From positions 62,001 through 126,000 of the forward strand of contig NZ_JAFUQR010000008.1 in the NCBI RefSeq assembly GCF_017472245.1: 64,000 nucleotides of DNA, in the 5' to 3' direction. This document shows, one piece after another, positions 26,313-34,767 of the stretch. Origin of the DNA: Chlamydia sp. GTDB lineage: Bacteria > Chlamydiota > Chlamydiia > Chlamydiales > Chlamydiaceae. The notes beneath the pieces are model-generated. The model was not told the origin of the DNA. It worked only from the letters and a program-made list of their open reading frames with translations, and searched no databases. The position numbers and the translations under genes were made by a program. Numbering within the stretch: the first letter of the stretch is position 1; each line of letters starts with the position of its first letter.

Positions 26313-26984
26313 TTAACCTAACTGTGTTGTCATGATCGTTTTTATGCTACTTACTGTCGCGCCCAAAATACTGGCAAATAACTCCGCACGTTGCGTAGCT
26401 CTCTGAACGGCATATTGAACTTTTAAGAAGTCTGCAAGCGTTTCTCTTTCTCCATTACGATCAGAAAAATATAACAACGCCCGATTTAAAATCTCTTCTC
26501 CTGAAGAAACCCAATCTACCATCTTGCGTGTTACTGATCTTTCCTCACCACTGTTCTCGTGCTGGATCGTCTGTTGTGTGTGTTCAGCTATAGTCTGCAA
26601 ATCTCCATTGATCAAATTAACGATTACATCCAAAGCATCCATATGCTCTGCAGCTAACCGATCTGGATTCTGATTTTGCATTTGCATTTGCGCATCCCAC
26701 AAACGATGTTTCAACAAATGAATTTGCTCTTGCAACTCTTCAGAATCTAAAGCTTCTTCTAACTCTGGATCGATCAACTTTGAATTTTTATCTTGCATCA
26801 TAGCCATCAAAGATAATTTCTCAGCGGATACCCTCGAATCAAAAGCTGCATTCTCGCCTCCTAAAGAAAAAGAGGCTATATTCTTACTTAATTCGCTGGG
26901 CATAGGAGATGCTGCGGGTTTATTAACCCCAACATTCTCCTGATCCCCATCGAAATTTGGAAAAAGCTTAAGAGGATCTATCAC
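26313..26984 (-). CDS. Type III secretion protein, probable inner rod SctI
   Basis: 223 residues. The N-terminal half is Gln/Glu-rich and helical. The C-terminal about 45 residues (ADFLKVQYAVQRATQRAEL and then VSSIKTIMTTQLG) follow the inner-rod pattern of YscI/PrgJ: a helix with LxxQ, then a hydrophobic helix ending in a TQ/TLLK-like tail. Position beside the needle genes agrees. CT668 is usually listed as hypothetical, and the longer N-terminus is atypical for a rod, so I call it a candidate. Confidence 0.6.
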   Translation of the reverse strand: MIDPLKLFPNFDGDQENVGVNKPAASPMPSELSKNIASFSLGGENAAFDSRVSAEKLSLMAMMQDKNSKLIDPELEEALDSEELQEQIHLLKHRLWDAQMQMQNQNPDRLAAEHMDALDVIVNLINGDLQTIAEHTQQTIQHENSGEERSVTRKMVDWVSSGEEILNRALLYFSDRNGERETLADFLKVQYAVQRATQRAELFASILGATVSSIKTIMTTQLG

Positions 26985-27008
26985 AGTATACCTCGTTCTT
27001 CCTCTAAT

Positions 27009-27458
27009 CTAATTTAAAGGGCCACCACTTTTAGCAACTAACCCATCGTGCCAATCAAGAACCGATCTTACTAAAGCTCTTGTTGACTCTATTTCACAAT
27101 TCTCTAGTACTTGCTCAGCTAAAAGTAAGCAACGCTCTAAACTTTCTCTACGAACTTCAAAGGAACTTCCCTGTTGAAGCACGATCATCATTAACGTTAA
27201 TGATAGAAATGCCTTAGCGCTCCAATTATCTGGATCTTTTTCAGCAACAGCACGAAATAGGTTTTCTGCTTTTGTTAGTTCCATCTTATGCAAATAAATC
27301 AGACCCACCCCTAATTCATATCCTGCATGCTCAGGATCTAACACATGCAATGCCTGAAACAAAGCTTTAGCACTAGCCTCATCCCCCTGTTTGATAGCGA
27401 CCATTCCCGCTTCAAACAACAATGCAAAATCTTCTTTAAATACATCCAAATCAGCCAT
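27009..27458 (-). CDS. cdsG: Needle-protein co-chaperone CdsG (SctG-like, TPR fold)
   Basis: 149 residues with TPR-like helices (FEAGMVAIKQGDEASAKALF and YLHKMELTKAENLFRAVAEK), matching PscG/YscG chaperones that bind the needle C-terminus. It lies between the needle gene and the rod candidate. From memory CT667 is described as CdsG, acting with CdsE on CdsF. Confidence 0.8.
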   Translation of the reverse strand: MADLDVFKEDFALLFEAGMVAIKQGDEASAKALFQALHVLDPEHAGYELGVGLIYLHKMELTKAENLFRAVAEKDPDNWSAKAFLSLTLMMIVLQQGSSFEVRRESLERCLLLAEQVLENCEIESTRALVRSVLDWHDGLVAKSGGPLN

Positions 27459-27476
27459 GACTCATCTCTTATTTTA

Positions 27477-27728
27477 TTAACTTCCTTTAACAGCTCTTGC
27501 CATGGTGATCATCTCTGTATTCACCGCAGTCAAGATGTTGGATACCGACTCCATATATTGAGACAAAATTTGCATACGGAACTGCAAATTAAACATTGTC
27601 CCCAGGTCTACAGTTCCTTGCGTGGATGTTTCTAATTCTGTTAGATATTGCTGTACTCCTTGAACGTATTTGCATACGCCATCCAGCATCTGATTGAAAT
27701 TAAAAGCCGAACAACTACCGCTCGCCAT
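27477..27728 (-). CDS. sctF: Type III secretion needle protein SctF (CdsF)
   Basis: 83-residue needle subunit. The helical-hairpin size fits, as does position between its two putative chaperones. Two cysteines (residues 5 and about 20) are present, unlike most needle proteins; cross-linking in the oxidised elementary body is known for chlamydial surface proteins. The C-terminal half (ESVSNILTAVNTEMITMARA) matches needle-family helices. CT666. Confidence 0.88.
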   Translation of the reverse strand: MASGSCSAFNFNQMLDGVCKYVQGVQQYLTELETSTQGTVDLGTMFNLQFRMQILSQYMESVSNILTAVNTEMITMARAVKGS

Positions 27729-27754
27729 AGATACTCTCTCCTTTACCGTTTACA

Positions 27755-28006
27755 TTACATCATTTTACGGTTGATACGTCCTAGCACCTTTTGAAGAGCT
27801 ACATATCCCGCGAGTAATGTTTGTTGTTTCTCAAAAGACTCTTTAGAAGCTCCTTCTCGAAGAGAAGATGTCAGCATTTGTACTTTATTCTGTACATTGG
27901 TGTTTATTTCATGGGCTTTGGTTAAATCGTGCATGTCCTGCTCTAGATCAAATAACTGTCGTGCAGCCTTTTCTTCTTTAGCTGCCGAATTTTCCATATT
28001 AAACAT
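27755..28006 (-). CDS. cdsE: Needle-protein co-chaperone CdsE
   Basis: 83-residue helical coiled protein, PscE/YscE-like, that would keep the needle subunit monomeric together with CdsG. I take the ATG at 28006 (MFNMENSAAK), preceded by AGGA about nine bases upstream. A longer frame would run into the end of sctD and lacks support. A second ATG at 27997 is possible. CT665. Confidence 0.82.
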   Translation of the reverse strand: MFNMENSAAKEEKAARQLFDLEQDMHDLTKAHEINTNVQNKVQMLTSSLREGASKESFEKQQTLLAGYVALQKVLGRINRKMM

Positions 28007-28049
28007 AGATTTATTCCTACCTGGAAGAATTAAATAAACCTCGAATCGC

Positions 28050-30509
28050 CTATTTATTGTACTCAATTTTATATTTCAACCCTTCCCGTTCTAAAAAGAT
28101 ACAATGCGGCTGAATGCTCGTTACCGTCATTCCATCTAAAACATCACCTCGAGTTAAAATACGCCCATTAACGACTACATTGATGCTGATATCCCCACAT
28201 TTAGAAAACCCAGTTACCCGATAACGACCGGGATACCGCATATTCAAATCAATAACCCCTTCTTCAGCAGGCAGCAAGACAACAAAGTTCTTCACAACAC
28301 GAATTCCAACAATATCTTGCAATTCTTGCACAACTGTTCGGAATTTATCAGCATCCTTGTTGTTGATATATCCTGTTAAAACAGCTTCTCCATTAGTAAA
28401 AGAAACGTGCACATTGGCGAAGCCAGATTGTATCAGATGCCCAGCAAGGGCTTTCATGACTTGGGATTCAACCACAACTTTGTTGTCTAACAACGAAAGA
28501 TAATTAAAATGTAGGTTCAAATAATCAGCTAAGCAAGCTGCTTGTTCTTCCGTTTTTAAGTAGCCACTGATCACAAAAATCCCTGGCTCTGGGGATTGCA
28601 TGCTAATGCCTTTAAATTCAGGCTTTTTAGAGAGCAAGATATTCATCTCTTGCCATACTGCTTCATCATCAATGACATTATCATCAACAGATTTGACAAA
28701 CGGCAACGCATCGACTTTATATAGTAATTCACTCTTATCGATGCTGTTACTTACGTGACCAATTAAAAATAACTGCCCATTATTTTTATTAAATGTAAAC
28801 CGTACAGTAGGAAACTGATGAATAACATGCTCGATATCGTGGATCAAGTCTACTTGATCTACAGAAACGACTTCCGTTGTATGGAATAAAGAAGCTGTTC
28901 CTATTCCAAAAAGAAGCGCTAATCCACCTATGAATAGCGTTAAAATAAATGCCCCTGTTGGTAATGTCGCTCGCTTTCTCTTTTCTTCTTCTTCTTCTTC
29001 TATTCTAGCAGCAACCTCTTCCGGAGACTGTGGTCGCCCAAATAGACCATAATCTTCCGAAGAAATGGTTGCCATTACTGTGTTGGAAGGAGCCGCATAG
29101 TCAACGAGTAAGAATAATGTTGTTCCTAGAGCAACAACTTGATTAGCAGAAAGAGTGGATTGATTCTCGATCTTTCGACCTTCAACAATTACCCCATTTT
29201 TACTGCCTAAATCCTCAATTAAGACCGTGTTATCATTTCCTATGATGATTTTCGCATGCTGACGCGAAATACTCATATCACTCAAAACAATATCTGCAAC
29301 TGTAGGATCGCTTCCAATGATATAAGTTTTTCCACTGTCTAAATGAAACTCTGCGCCAATATTAGCCCCTGCAAGAACTTTTAATAAAAATCGAGAAGGC
29401 TGTGTTAAATCTACGGCCACTTGTTTCTGCGCGAGATCTTCTATCTCGGCAGGAAAGACTCCTTGATCAAACCGGAACAAATCTTGAACATTAAAGGGAG
29501 CCAAAACTTCTTCTTTTTTCTCTTCGTTAGACGCTGCCTCAGATTGCTCTGTATTTGTTTTTTCCTCGACAGGCTCCTCCTCTTCAGGTCTTTTTTCTTC
29601 TTCACTTAATTCAGGATTTTCTTCTTCTTTCTCAGAAGTACCTTCAACTGGAGCTGAAGGATTTTCTTCTGCTAAATCTTCAGTTTCTGCAGGTTGCTCA
29701 GAAGCATCCGCAGGGGCTGGTGGTGTTTGAGCAGGCTGTTCCTCGCTCTCGGGGCTTGAAAAAACAGGTTCTGAAGCAGAAGAAAGCTGCGACTGCTGAT
29801 TTTGATCGGGCGATGTTTTGTTCTCTTCCATACTCACGTTTTGAGATTGGGTTGATTCACCACTGCCTGATGGAGTAGTTTGTTTAGGTTGTTCTTGATT
29901 TACTAAAGACGGTTTAAGATTTTTAGCCTCTTCGGTAACAGGAGCTGCTTTCCCCTCTTCCGGAGAAATATTTTGATGAGAATTCTCTCTTGCTTCACTG
30001 CCATCCTGTTTAACAGAAGCTAAAAAAGACGCCGCTAATTCTTGTTCTTTTTCTGTTGCCTGACTTGAAGCTTCTCCAGAAGTGGAAGAAGCTTTCGGAG
30101 AAGATGAGTTCCCTGTTCCTGCAGAAGAGCTAGAAACGTTCTGCTCTACCTGCTCTTGTTCACTATTATCTCCCGTTTGTATTGATATTTCTATATCACC
30201 TTCTACAGCCTCTCCCTCAAAAAAGGAAAACTGACAGCTTCCCATAGCGAAAGAATCCTTGTCTTTCAATAAGACAGGGTCGCTGATAACAGAGCCATTC
30301 ACAGAAACTGGCCGTGACAAATCTAGGTTTTCGAGATAATACTTGCCCCCCCTCGCTGTTATACGAATCTGAATAGGAGCAAGCTTATCATCCTGCAAAA
30401 GAATGTCACTTGCCTTTCCATCACTTCCGAGCGACCAGCTGGTTCCATTCTCTAAAATAATGACGGTTCCAGACAAGGGCCCTTTATCAACAACTAAGCG
30501 TATCCCCAT
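28050..30509 (-). CDS. sctD: Type III secretion inner-membrane ring protein SctD (CdsD), with two FHA domains
   Basis: Inner-membrane ring component, 819 residues. An N-terminal FHA-like domain (about 5-100) is followed by a Ser/Glu/Pro-rich disordered linker (about 120-340). A second, canonical FHA domain (about 370-475) has IIGSDPTVADIVL, SISRQHAKI and DLGSKNG. A membrane helix sits near 525-548. BON/ring-building-like repeats follow to the C-terminus. The tandem FHA domains are a chlamydial elaboration, suggesting phospho-threonine binding; I recall phosphorylation by PknD. CT664. Confidence 0.95.
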   Translation of the reverse strand: MGIRLVVDKGPLSGTVIILENGTSWSLGSDGKASDILLQDDKLAPIQIRITARGGKYYLENLDLSRPVSVNGSVISDPVLLKDKDSFAMGSCQFSFFEGEAVEGDIEISIQTGDNSEQEQVEQNVSSSSAGTGNSSSPKASSTSGEASSQATEKEQELAASFLASVKQDGSEARENSHQNISPEEGKAAPVTEEAKNLKPSLVNQEQPKQTTPSGSGESTQSQNVSMEENKTSPDQNQQSQLSSASEPVFSSPESEEQPAQTPPAPADASEQPAETEDLAEENPSAPVEGTSEKEEENPELSEEEKRPEEEEPVEEKTNTEQSEAASNEEKKEEVLAPFNVQDLFRFDQGVFPAEIEDLAQKQVAVDLTQPSRFLLKVLAGANIGAEFHLDSGKTYIIGSDPTVADIVLSDMSISRQHAKIIIGNDNTVLIEDLGSKNGVIVEGRKIENQSTLSANQVVALGTTLFLLVDYAAPSNTVMATISSEDYGLFGRPQSPEEVAARIEEEEEEKRKRATLPTGAFILTLFIGGLALLFGIGTASLFHTTEVVSVDQVDLIHDIEHVIHQFPTVRFTFNKNNGQLFLIGHVSNSIDKSELLYKVDALPFVKSVDDNVIDDEAVWQEMNILLSKKPEFKGISMQSPEPGIFVISGYLKTEEQAACLADYLNLHFNYLSLLDNKVVVESQVMKALAGHLIQSGFANVHVSFTNGEAVLTGYINNKDADKFRTVVQELQDIVGIRVVKNFVVLLPAEEGVIDLNMRYPGRYRVTGFSKCGDISINVVVNGRILTRGDVLDGMTVTSIQPHCIFLEREGLKYKIEYNK

Positions 30510-30512
30510 CCC

Positions 30513-30914
30513 TTACTCCTGCTCCGTTCTACTTAACCCTAAATCTTCAAGCCATGCCTCGGCATAATTCAAGACACTTTCTACGTAATTGGCAAAATCT
30601 TCTTGAGAGACCTCGCCTGGAACACGCCGCACAAGCACTGCATGTCCGTCACTATCAAGTCCTAAAGCAGCTCCCCCGGTTTCCTGACCAAATAAATTGC
30701 CTTCCATCATTCGGGTATATGCTTTTTCTATATCCATAGATGTGGGAATTTCTCCCAAAAAAGCGCTGATGATAATTTCTTCATCAGCATTCTGGCGAAC
30801 ACGTAGCCGTACAAGACTACTGATTGGCAGCACATAGGCTCCATCGGCGTCGAATTCTAATTCGGACGCCACTCCCATGTAAGCCACAAAATTTTTTACC
30901 AACTTTTCTAACAT
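30513..30914 (-). CDS. scc4: Type III secretion chaperone Scc4
   Basis: 133 residues with the class I (CesT/SycE-like) chaperone fold pattern: an N-terminal helix, a beta sheet ([17 protein letters not shown]) and an acidic C-terminal helix. With Scc1 it chaperones the plug protein CopN. From memory, CT663 also binds sigma-66 and the RNA polymerase beta flap as a transcription inhibitor. First gene of the operon, 3 bases before sctD. Confidence 0.88.
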   Translation of the reverse strand: MLEKLVKNFVAYMGVASELEFDADGAYVLPISSLVRLRVRQNADEEIIISAFLGEIPTSMDIEKAYTRMMEGNLFGQETGGAALGLDSDGHAVLVRRVPGEVSQEDFANYVESVLNYAEAWLEDLGLSRTEQE

Positions 30915-31651
30915 GTGTTCACGAGTTTATCTCTAGCAGAAAGCGCTGGGTCTGCAATACTCTATACTTAGCTGTTGGAAAAAGACCCACTGACCTTATG
31001 CTGAGTTATGCCAATACCCACCTTAAAAAGAAAAACGATTTCTCATCTCGACAGCAAGGCCTTTTCTGTTTTTTCTTTTATCTCTTTCAATGTAAAGCAG
31101 AAAAGAATTCCAGAAAAATTGGATATAATCGACTCGTTCCTTTGATTTCTAAAGACATCTCCTAAGCACACTTCCTTTGGAGTCTCCCTTAGACACAACT
31201 CTCTGGGTTAAAGTAGATCTTGTGTCATAACATACGGAGAACATGCACCTTCATCAAAAAAATCATCTATACAAGAAATAACACGTATCTAAGAAATCTC
31301 AAGAGAAGCCCATCTTCCTTTTGATCTTTGTTCTTAGGTTAAGCGTAGCTTAACAGATCCCCCCTCCCTGCTTTCTATCAAGACTTTGCATTCCATCATC
31401 TAGGGAATTCGCAAGCTTCCGAATGAAAGGCCAAATAGGGCAACGTACCTCTAATACACGAATATGTCAACTTGAAAGTTCTTGCTTTAAAAAGTCCGTA
31501 ACAAAACGAAAAAAAAATTCGTTTTTGGTCTTTTTTTTATAAAGGCTCTCAAATAGTCTCTCATCTATTTTTCTTTGCTTTCACAAACTGCATTTTGTTG
31601 TCTTATCTTTTGAGAAAACTTTTCTTAAGTTTCACATATATGAGCATTTGC
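30915..31651. other. 737-base gene-free stretch between scc4 and hemA
   Basis: No convincing protein gene. For the minus strand it must hold the hemA terminator and the promoter of the secretion operon. Visible structure: a perfect 7-bp palindrome with 3-base spacer (GTTAAGC-GTA-GCTTAAC) at 31338-31354; an 8-bp AT-rich hairpin (AAAACGAA / TTCGTTTT) at about 31503-31526, next to T- and A-runs; and a plus-strand GATATAAT at about 31121-31128. A small RNA is possible but not shown. Confidence 0.5.
31338..31354. promoter_or_regulatory. Perfect palindrome upstream of the secretion operon
   Basis: GTTAAGC and GCTTAAC flank GTA, about 425 bases before the scc4 start. Such a short symmetric site could be an operator or part of an RNA hairpin. 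No regulator can be assigned. Confidence 0.3.
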
Positions 31652-32635
31652 TTAAGCATGAGGCGCAACACAAAAACGACGTTCAAGCCGACGATCTAAA
31701 GACTCCCAGCAACGATAAGCCCCCTCTTGTAAACTTTGGAGTTGTGTTACGCTAACTTGAAGTTGATGTTGCCTTAACCATTCGCTGATTTGTTCCATAT
31801 CGATATAGTTATGACAAAAGGCTGCTTGCGCAGAAAGAGCTCGAGGAACTGCAAAATCAAATACTACTCGCTCTGGGAAATCCCAAATTTGTTCCCAATT
31901 CGGATAAGGAGGAGTACGAAGAAGTTCTGAAGAACCCAAAAACACTACCTGATAAGGATCACGAAAAGACACTTCTTCTCGCAAAACTTGATGAGCTAAT
32001 AACATAGGGAGTTCTTGACGAGAACAGAAAGTAAGACAGGAAAACCCTTGCTTTTGCAAATCATGAGCAACCATACGGTTAATCTCGGAATACCCCATGA
32101 ATAACAAGGCTGAGTTCAGAGCAATCTTTCGTTTTTGTAGTTCTTGATTAACAAAGGTTGAGATTGTGATCCCCGAGCGAGGAGCGCATCCTTTTGCCCG
32201 AAAACTCTTCCCCTCTTTAAGAGCTTTTTGAAAAAGAAAATGGAGAATAAAAGAAAGTTTCCGCTCTCCAGCAGCTTGCAAATAAGCGCGTCTAACCTGC
32301 CCTTGAATCTCTGTCTCTCCAAGAACTAGGCTATCCAAGCCTCCCGCTACACAAAACAAATGAGAAAAACATTCATGATTCCGATAAAAATAGGGCGTTG
32401 CCCCTAAAGCAAGCATGTCCTTTTTTAAGGCGAAAAACAACTCATCCGTAGCGATACCGTACAACTCTACCCGATGACAAGTGGATAGCAAAACATAGTT
32501 GCCCTCTTCTAGAAAGGGATCTTGATCTAAAGAAACCTGTGCTTGTTGTAAAATCTGAAGAACTTGCTCTCGTTGTTGCAAAGGAGTCTCCCGATAGCTT
32601 ACTCCAATAACACCTAACGAAAGCTTTGTCCTCAT
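31652..32635 (-). CDS. hemA: Glutamyl-tRNA reductase, short form
   Basis: Reduces glutamyl-tRNA to glutamate-1-semialdehyde, the first step of the C5 tetrapyrrole pathway. The catalytic Cys is in LLSTCHRVELYG (about residues 48-59). LDSLVLGETEIQGQVRRAY (about 96-114) is the family signature. The NADPH-binding segment FMGYSEINRMVAHDL is diverged from GAGEM. At 327 residues it is about 90 shorter than E. coli HemA; the C-terminal dimerisation helices are largely missing. CT662 is similarly short as I recall. Confidence 0.92.
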   Translation of the reverse strand: MRTKLSLGVIGVSYRETPLQQREQVLQILQQAQVSLDQDPFLEEGNYVLLSTCHRVELYGIATDELFFALKKDMLALGATPYFYRNHECFSHLFCVAGGLDSLVLGETEIQGQVRRAYLQAAGERKLSFILHFLFQKALKEGKSFRAKGCAPRSGITISTFVNQELQKRKIALNSALLFMGYSEINRMVAHDLQKQGFSCLTFCSRQELPMLLAHQVLREEVSFRDPYQVVFLGSSELLRTPPYPNWEQIWDFPERVVFDFAVPRALSAQAAFCHNYIDMEQISEWLRQHQLQVSVTQLQSLQEGAYRCWESLDRRLERRFCVAPHA

Positions 32636-32949
32636 TCGTCTTTTCCTTCTCTAACCACTGTGGTTCCCGTCGGCTTATTCTCCTTGTTTCTTGATTTTAT
32701 ACCAATATTTTTGATCTGCTCTTCCCCTCTTGCTATTTCGAAAAAGAAACCCACTTGTACTCTAGAGCTTAAAATAACAAAAACGTTAAAAAGGCTCTTA
32801 CCATTCAGAATGTCGCCACATATAGAGGTGCGAGATAAAAGAAATACTACGCCTTACATTAATTTTCTAAAGAGAGCATAACTATAACCGTTTGTTTTTA
32901 GAAACCATAGCATCCTTTATTAAATCTTAATTTTATTCTAAGAATTCTT
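32636..32949. other. Divergent hemA / parE intergenic region
   Basis: 314 AT-rich bases between divergent start codons, presumably with both promoters. I see no repeat, RNA gene or convincing small gene. A 73-residue open frame at 32660-32881 has no Shine-Dalgarno or protein-like character. Confidence 0.5.
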
Positions 32950-34767
32950 ATGCGAAAAAAAATGTCCTACTCAGAAGCTTCTATCGTCTCTTTAGCTTCT
33001 TTAGATCATATTCGTCTCCGAGCTGGTATGTACATTGGACGACTAGGAGATGGCTCTCAACCGGAAGATGGGGTATATACTCTATTTAAAGAAGTTGTTG
33101 ACAATGCCATCGATGAATTTGTCATGGGGTATGGACAAACTATCTTTATAACTGGAGATGCTCATAAACTTTCCGTCCGAGATGAAGGACGAGGAATCCC
33201 TTTAGGCAAGGTTATTGATTGTGTTTCCAAGATTAATACTGGAGCTAAGTATACCCAAGATGTCTTTCATTTTTCTGTTGGACTAAATGGTGTGGGACTC
33301 AAAGCAGTCAACGCCTTATCACAACATTTCTCTGTACGTTCTGTGCGGAACAAAAAATTTCTGAAAGCCTCTTTCTCCAAGGGTATTCTCTTGAACACAG
33401 AGCAAGGATATACTGAAGATCCCGATGGCACAGAAATCGTCTTTTCTCCTGATCAAGAACTGTTTGCTCATTTTTCTTTTCACTCTGAATTTTTAAAAAA
33501 GAAAATTCGTCAATATACCTATCTCCATCCTGGCTTAAAGATTTTTTACAACGGAGAATCCTTTATCTCTCAATTTGGCCTAACAGATCTTTTCGAAGAA
33601 GAGATTCAACAAGCGGTTCTCTATCCTCCTATTGCTTTCCAGCATCCGGATCTATCCTTTCTCTTTTCCCATACAGAGACCTCTTCGGAACAATACCGCT
33701 CCTTTGTTAATGGACAAGAGACCACAGATGGCGGGACACATCTCACAGCTTTCAAGGAAGGTGTGGTTAAGGGTATTAACGAATTTTTCGGGAAAAATTT
33801 CTCCTCCCAAGATATTCGCGATGGCCTTGCTGGCTGCATCGCGATTAAAATCGCCTCTCCCATTTTTGAATCTCAAACAAAAAACAAACTTGGGAATACT
33901 GACATCCGCGCAGACTTAGCCAAACGTGTGAAAGAAGCTGTCCTCTCTTGCCTGAAACAACATCCCTTAAGTGCAGAGCGCATCCAAGAAAAAATCAAAT
34001 TCAATGAAAAAACCCGAAAAAATGTACAACTTCTTAAGCAAGAGCTCAAAGATAAACAAAAAAAACTGCACTATAAAATTCCGAAGCTTCGGGATTGTAA
34101 GTTCCATTTCACAGACAACTCTTTGTATGGCAAGAATTCTTCGATTTTCATTACCGAAGGAGAATCTGCTTCTGCCTCCATCCTTGCTTCTCGAAATCCT
34201 TTAACACAAGCTGTCTTCTCTCTACGAGGGAAACCCATGAACGTCTTTTCATCAAAAGATGAAACTATCTACAAGAATGATGAACTCTTTTACCTAGCAA
34301 CAGCTCTGGGGCTACATAAAAATTCTTTTGAAAATCTTCGTTACAATTACATTATCTTAGCTACAGATGCTGATGTTGATGGAATGCATATTCGTAATTT
34401 AATGATTACCTTTTTCCTAAAAACTTTTCTTCCTCTCGTTGAGCGCAACCATCTGTTTATCTTAGAAACCCCTCTTTTTAAAGTTCGTTATAAAGATGAC
34501 ACCTTTTATTGCTACTCAGAGGAAGAAAAATTGGCTACAATAAAGCAACTTGGAAAAAAAGAAGCTGCTCTTGAGATCACTCGTTTTAAGGGTCTCGGAG
34601 AAATTTCCCCTAAAGAATTTAAGTCTTTTATTGGTGCAGATATGCGCCTAACGCCTGTCTCTCTCCCTAACAAAGACACTTTAGATTCTCTCTTACAGTT
34701 CTATATGGGGAAAAATACCAAGGAAAGAAAACAGTTTATTATTGAAAATCTAGTTACCAATGTATGA
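32950..34767 (+). CDS. parE: Type IIA topoisomerase subunit B, second copy (ParE/GyrB2)
   Basis: ATPase subunit of a second gyrase/topoisomerase IV enzyme. GHKL ATPase region: VDNAIDEF, DEGRGIPLG and GLNGVGLKAVNALS. TOPRIM: ITEGESASASIL (about 395) and ATDADVDGMHIRNLM (about 474). C-terminal RFKGLGEISPKEFK. 605 residues, like ParE. The stop overlaps the parC start (ATGA). CT661, annotated as gyrB_2; ParE identity is by pairing and inference. Confidence 0.94.
   Translation: MRKKMSYSEASIVSLASLDHIRLRAGMYIGRLGDGSQPEDGVYTLFKEVVDNAIDEFVMGYGQTIFITGDAHKLSVRDEGRGIPLGKVIDCVSKINTGAKYTQDVFHFSVGLNGVGLKAVNALSQHFSVRSVRNKKFLKASFSKGILLNTEQGYTEDPDGTEIVFSPDQELFAHFSFHSEFLKKKIRQYTYLHPGLKIFYNGESFISQFGLTDLFEEEIQQAVLYPPIAFQHPDLSFLFSHTETSSEQYRSFVNGQETTDGGTHLTAFKEGVVKGINEFFGKNFSSQDIRDGLAGCIAIKIASPIFESQTKNKLGNTDIRADLAKRVKEAVLSCLKQHPLSAERIQEKIKFNEKTRKNVQLLKQELKDKQKKLHYKIPKLRDCKFHFTDNSLYGKNSSIFITEGESASASILASRNPLTQAVFSLRGKPMNVFSSKDETIYKNDELFYLATALGLHKNSFENLRYNYIILATDADVDGMHIRNLMITFFLKTFLPLVERNHLFILETPLFKVRYKDDTFYCYSEEEKLATIKQLGKKEAALEITRFKGLGEISPKEFKSFIGADMRLTPVSLPNKDTLDSLLQFYMGKNTKERKQFIIENLVTNV

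Noticed and set aside
29421-29878. Phe-rich plus-strand frames opposite the sctD linker
   Set aside because: They arise from the antisense of a Glu/Lys-rich disordered region, which always yields Phe/Leu/Ser-rich open frames.
30824-31165. 113-residue plus-strand open frame across the scc4 start
   Set aside because: It overlaps scc4 antisense, has no ribosome site, and its composition (His/Arg/Phe-rich) looks like the reverse of coding and intergenic DNA.
32660-32881. 73-residue open frame between hemA and parE
   Set aside because: No Shine-Dalgarno, no recognisable feature, and it occupies the divergent promoter region.
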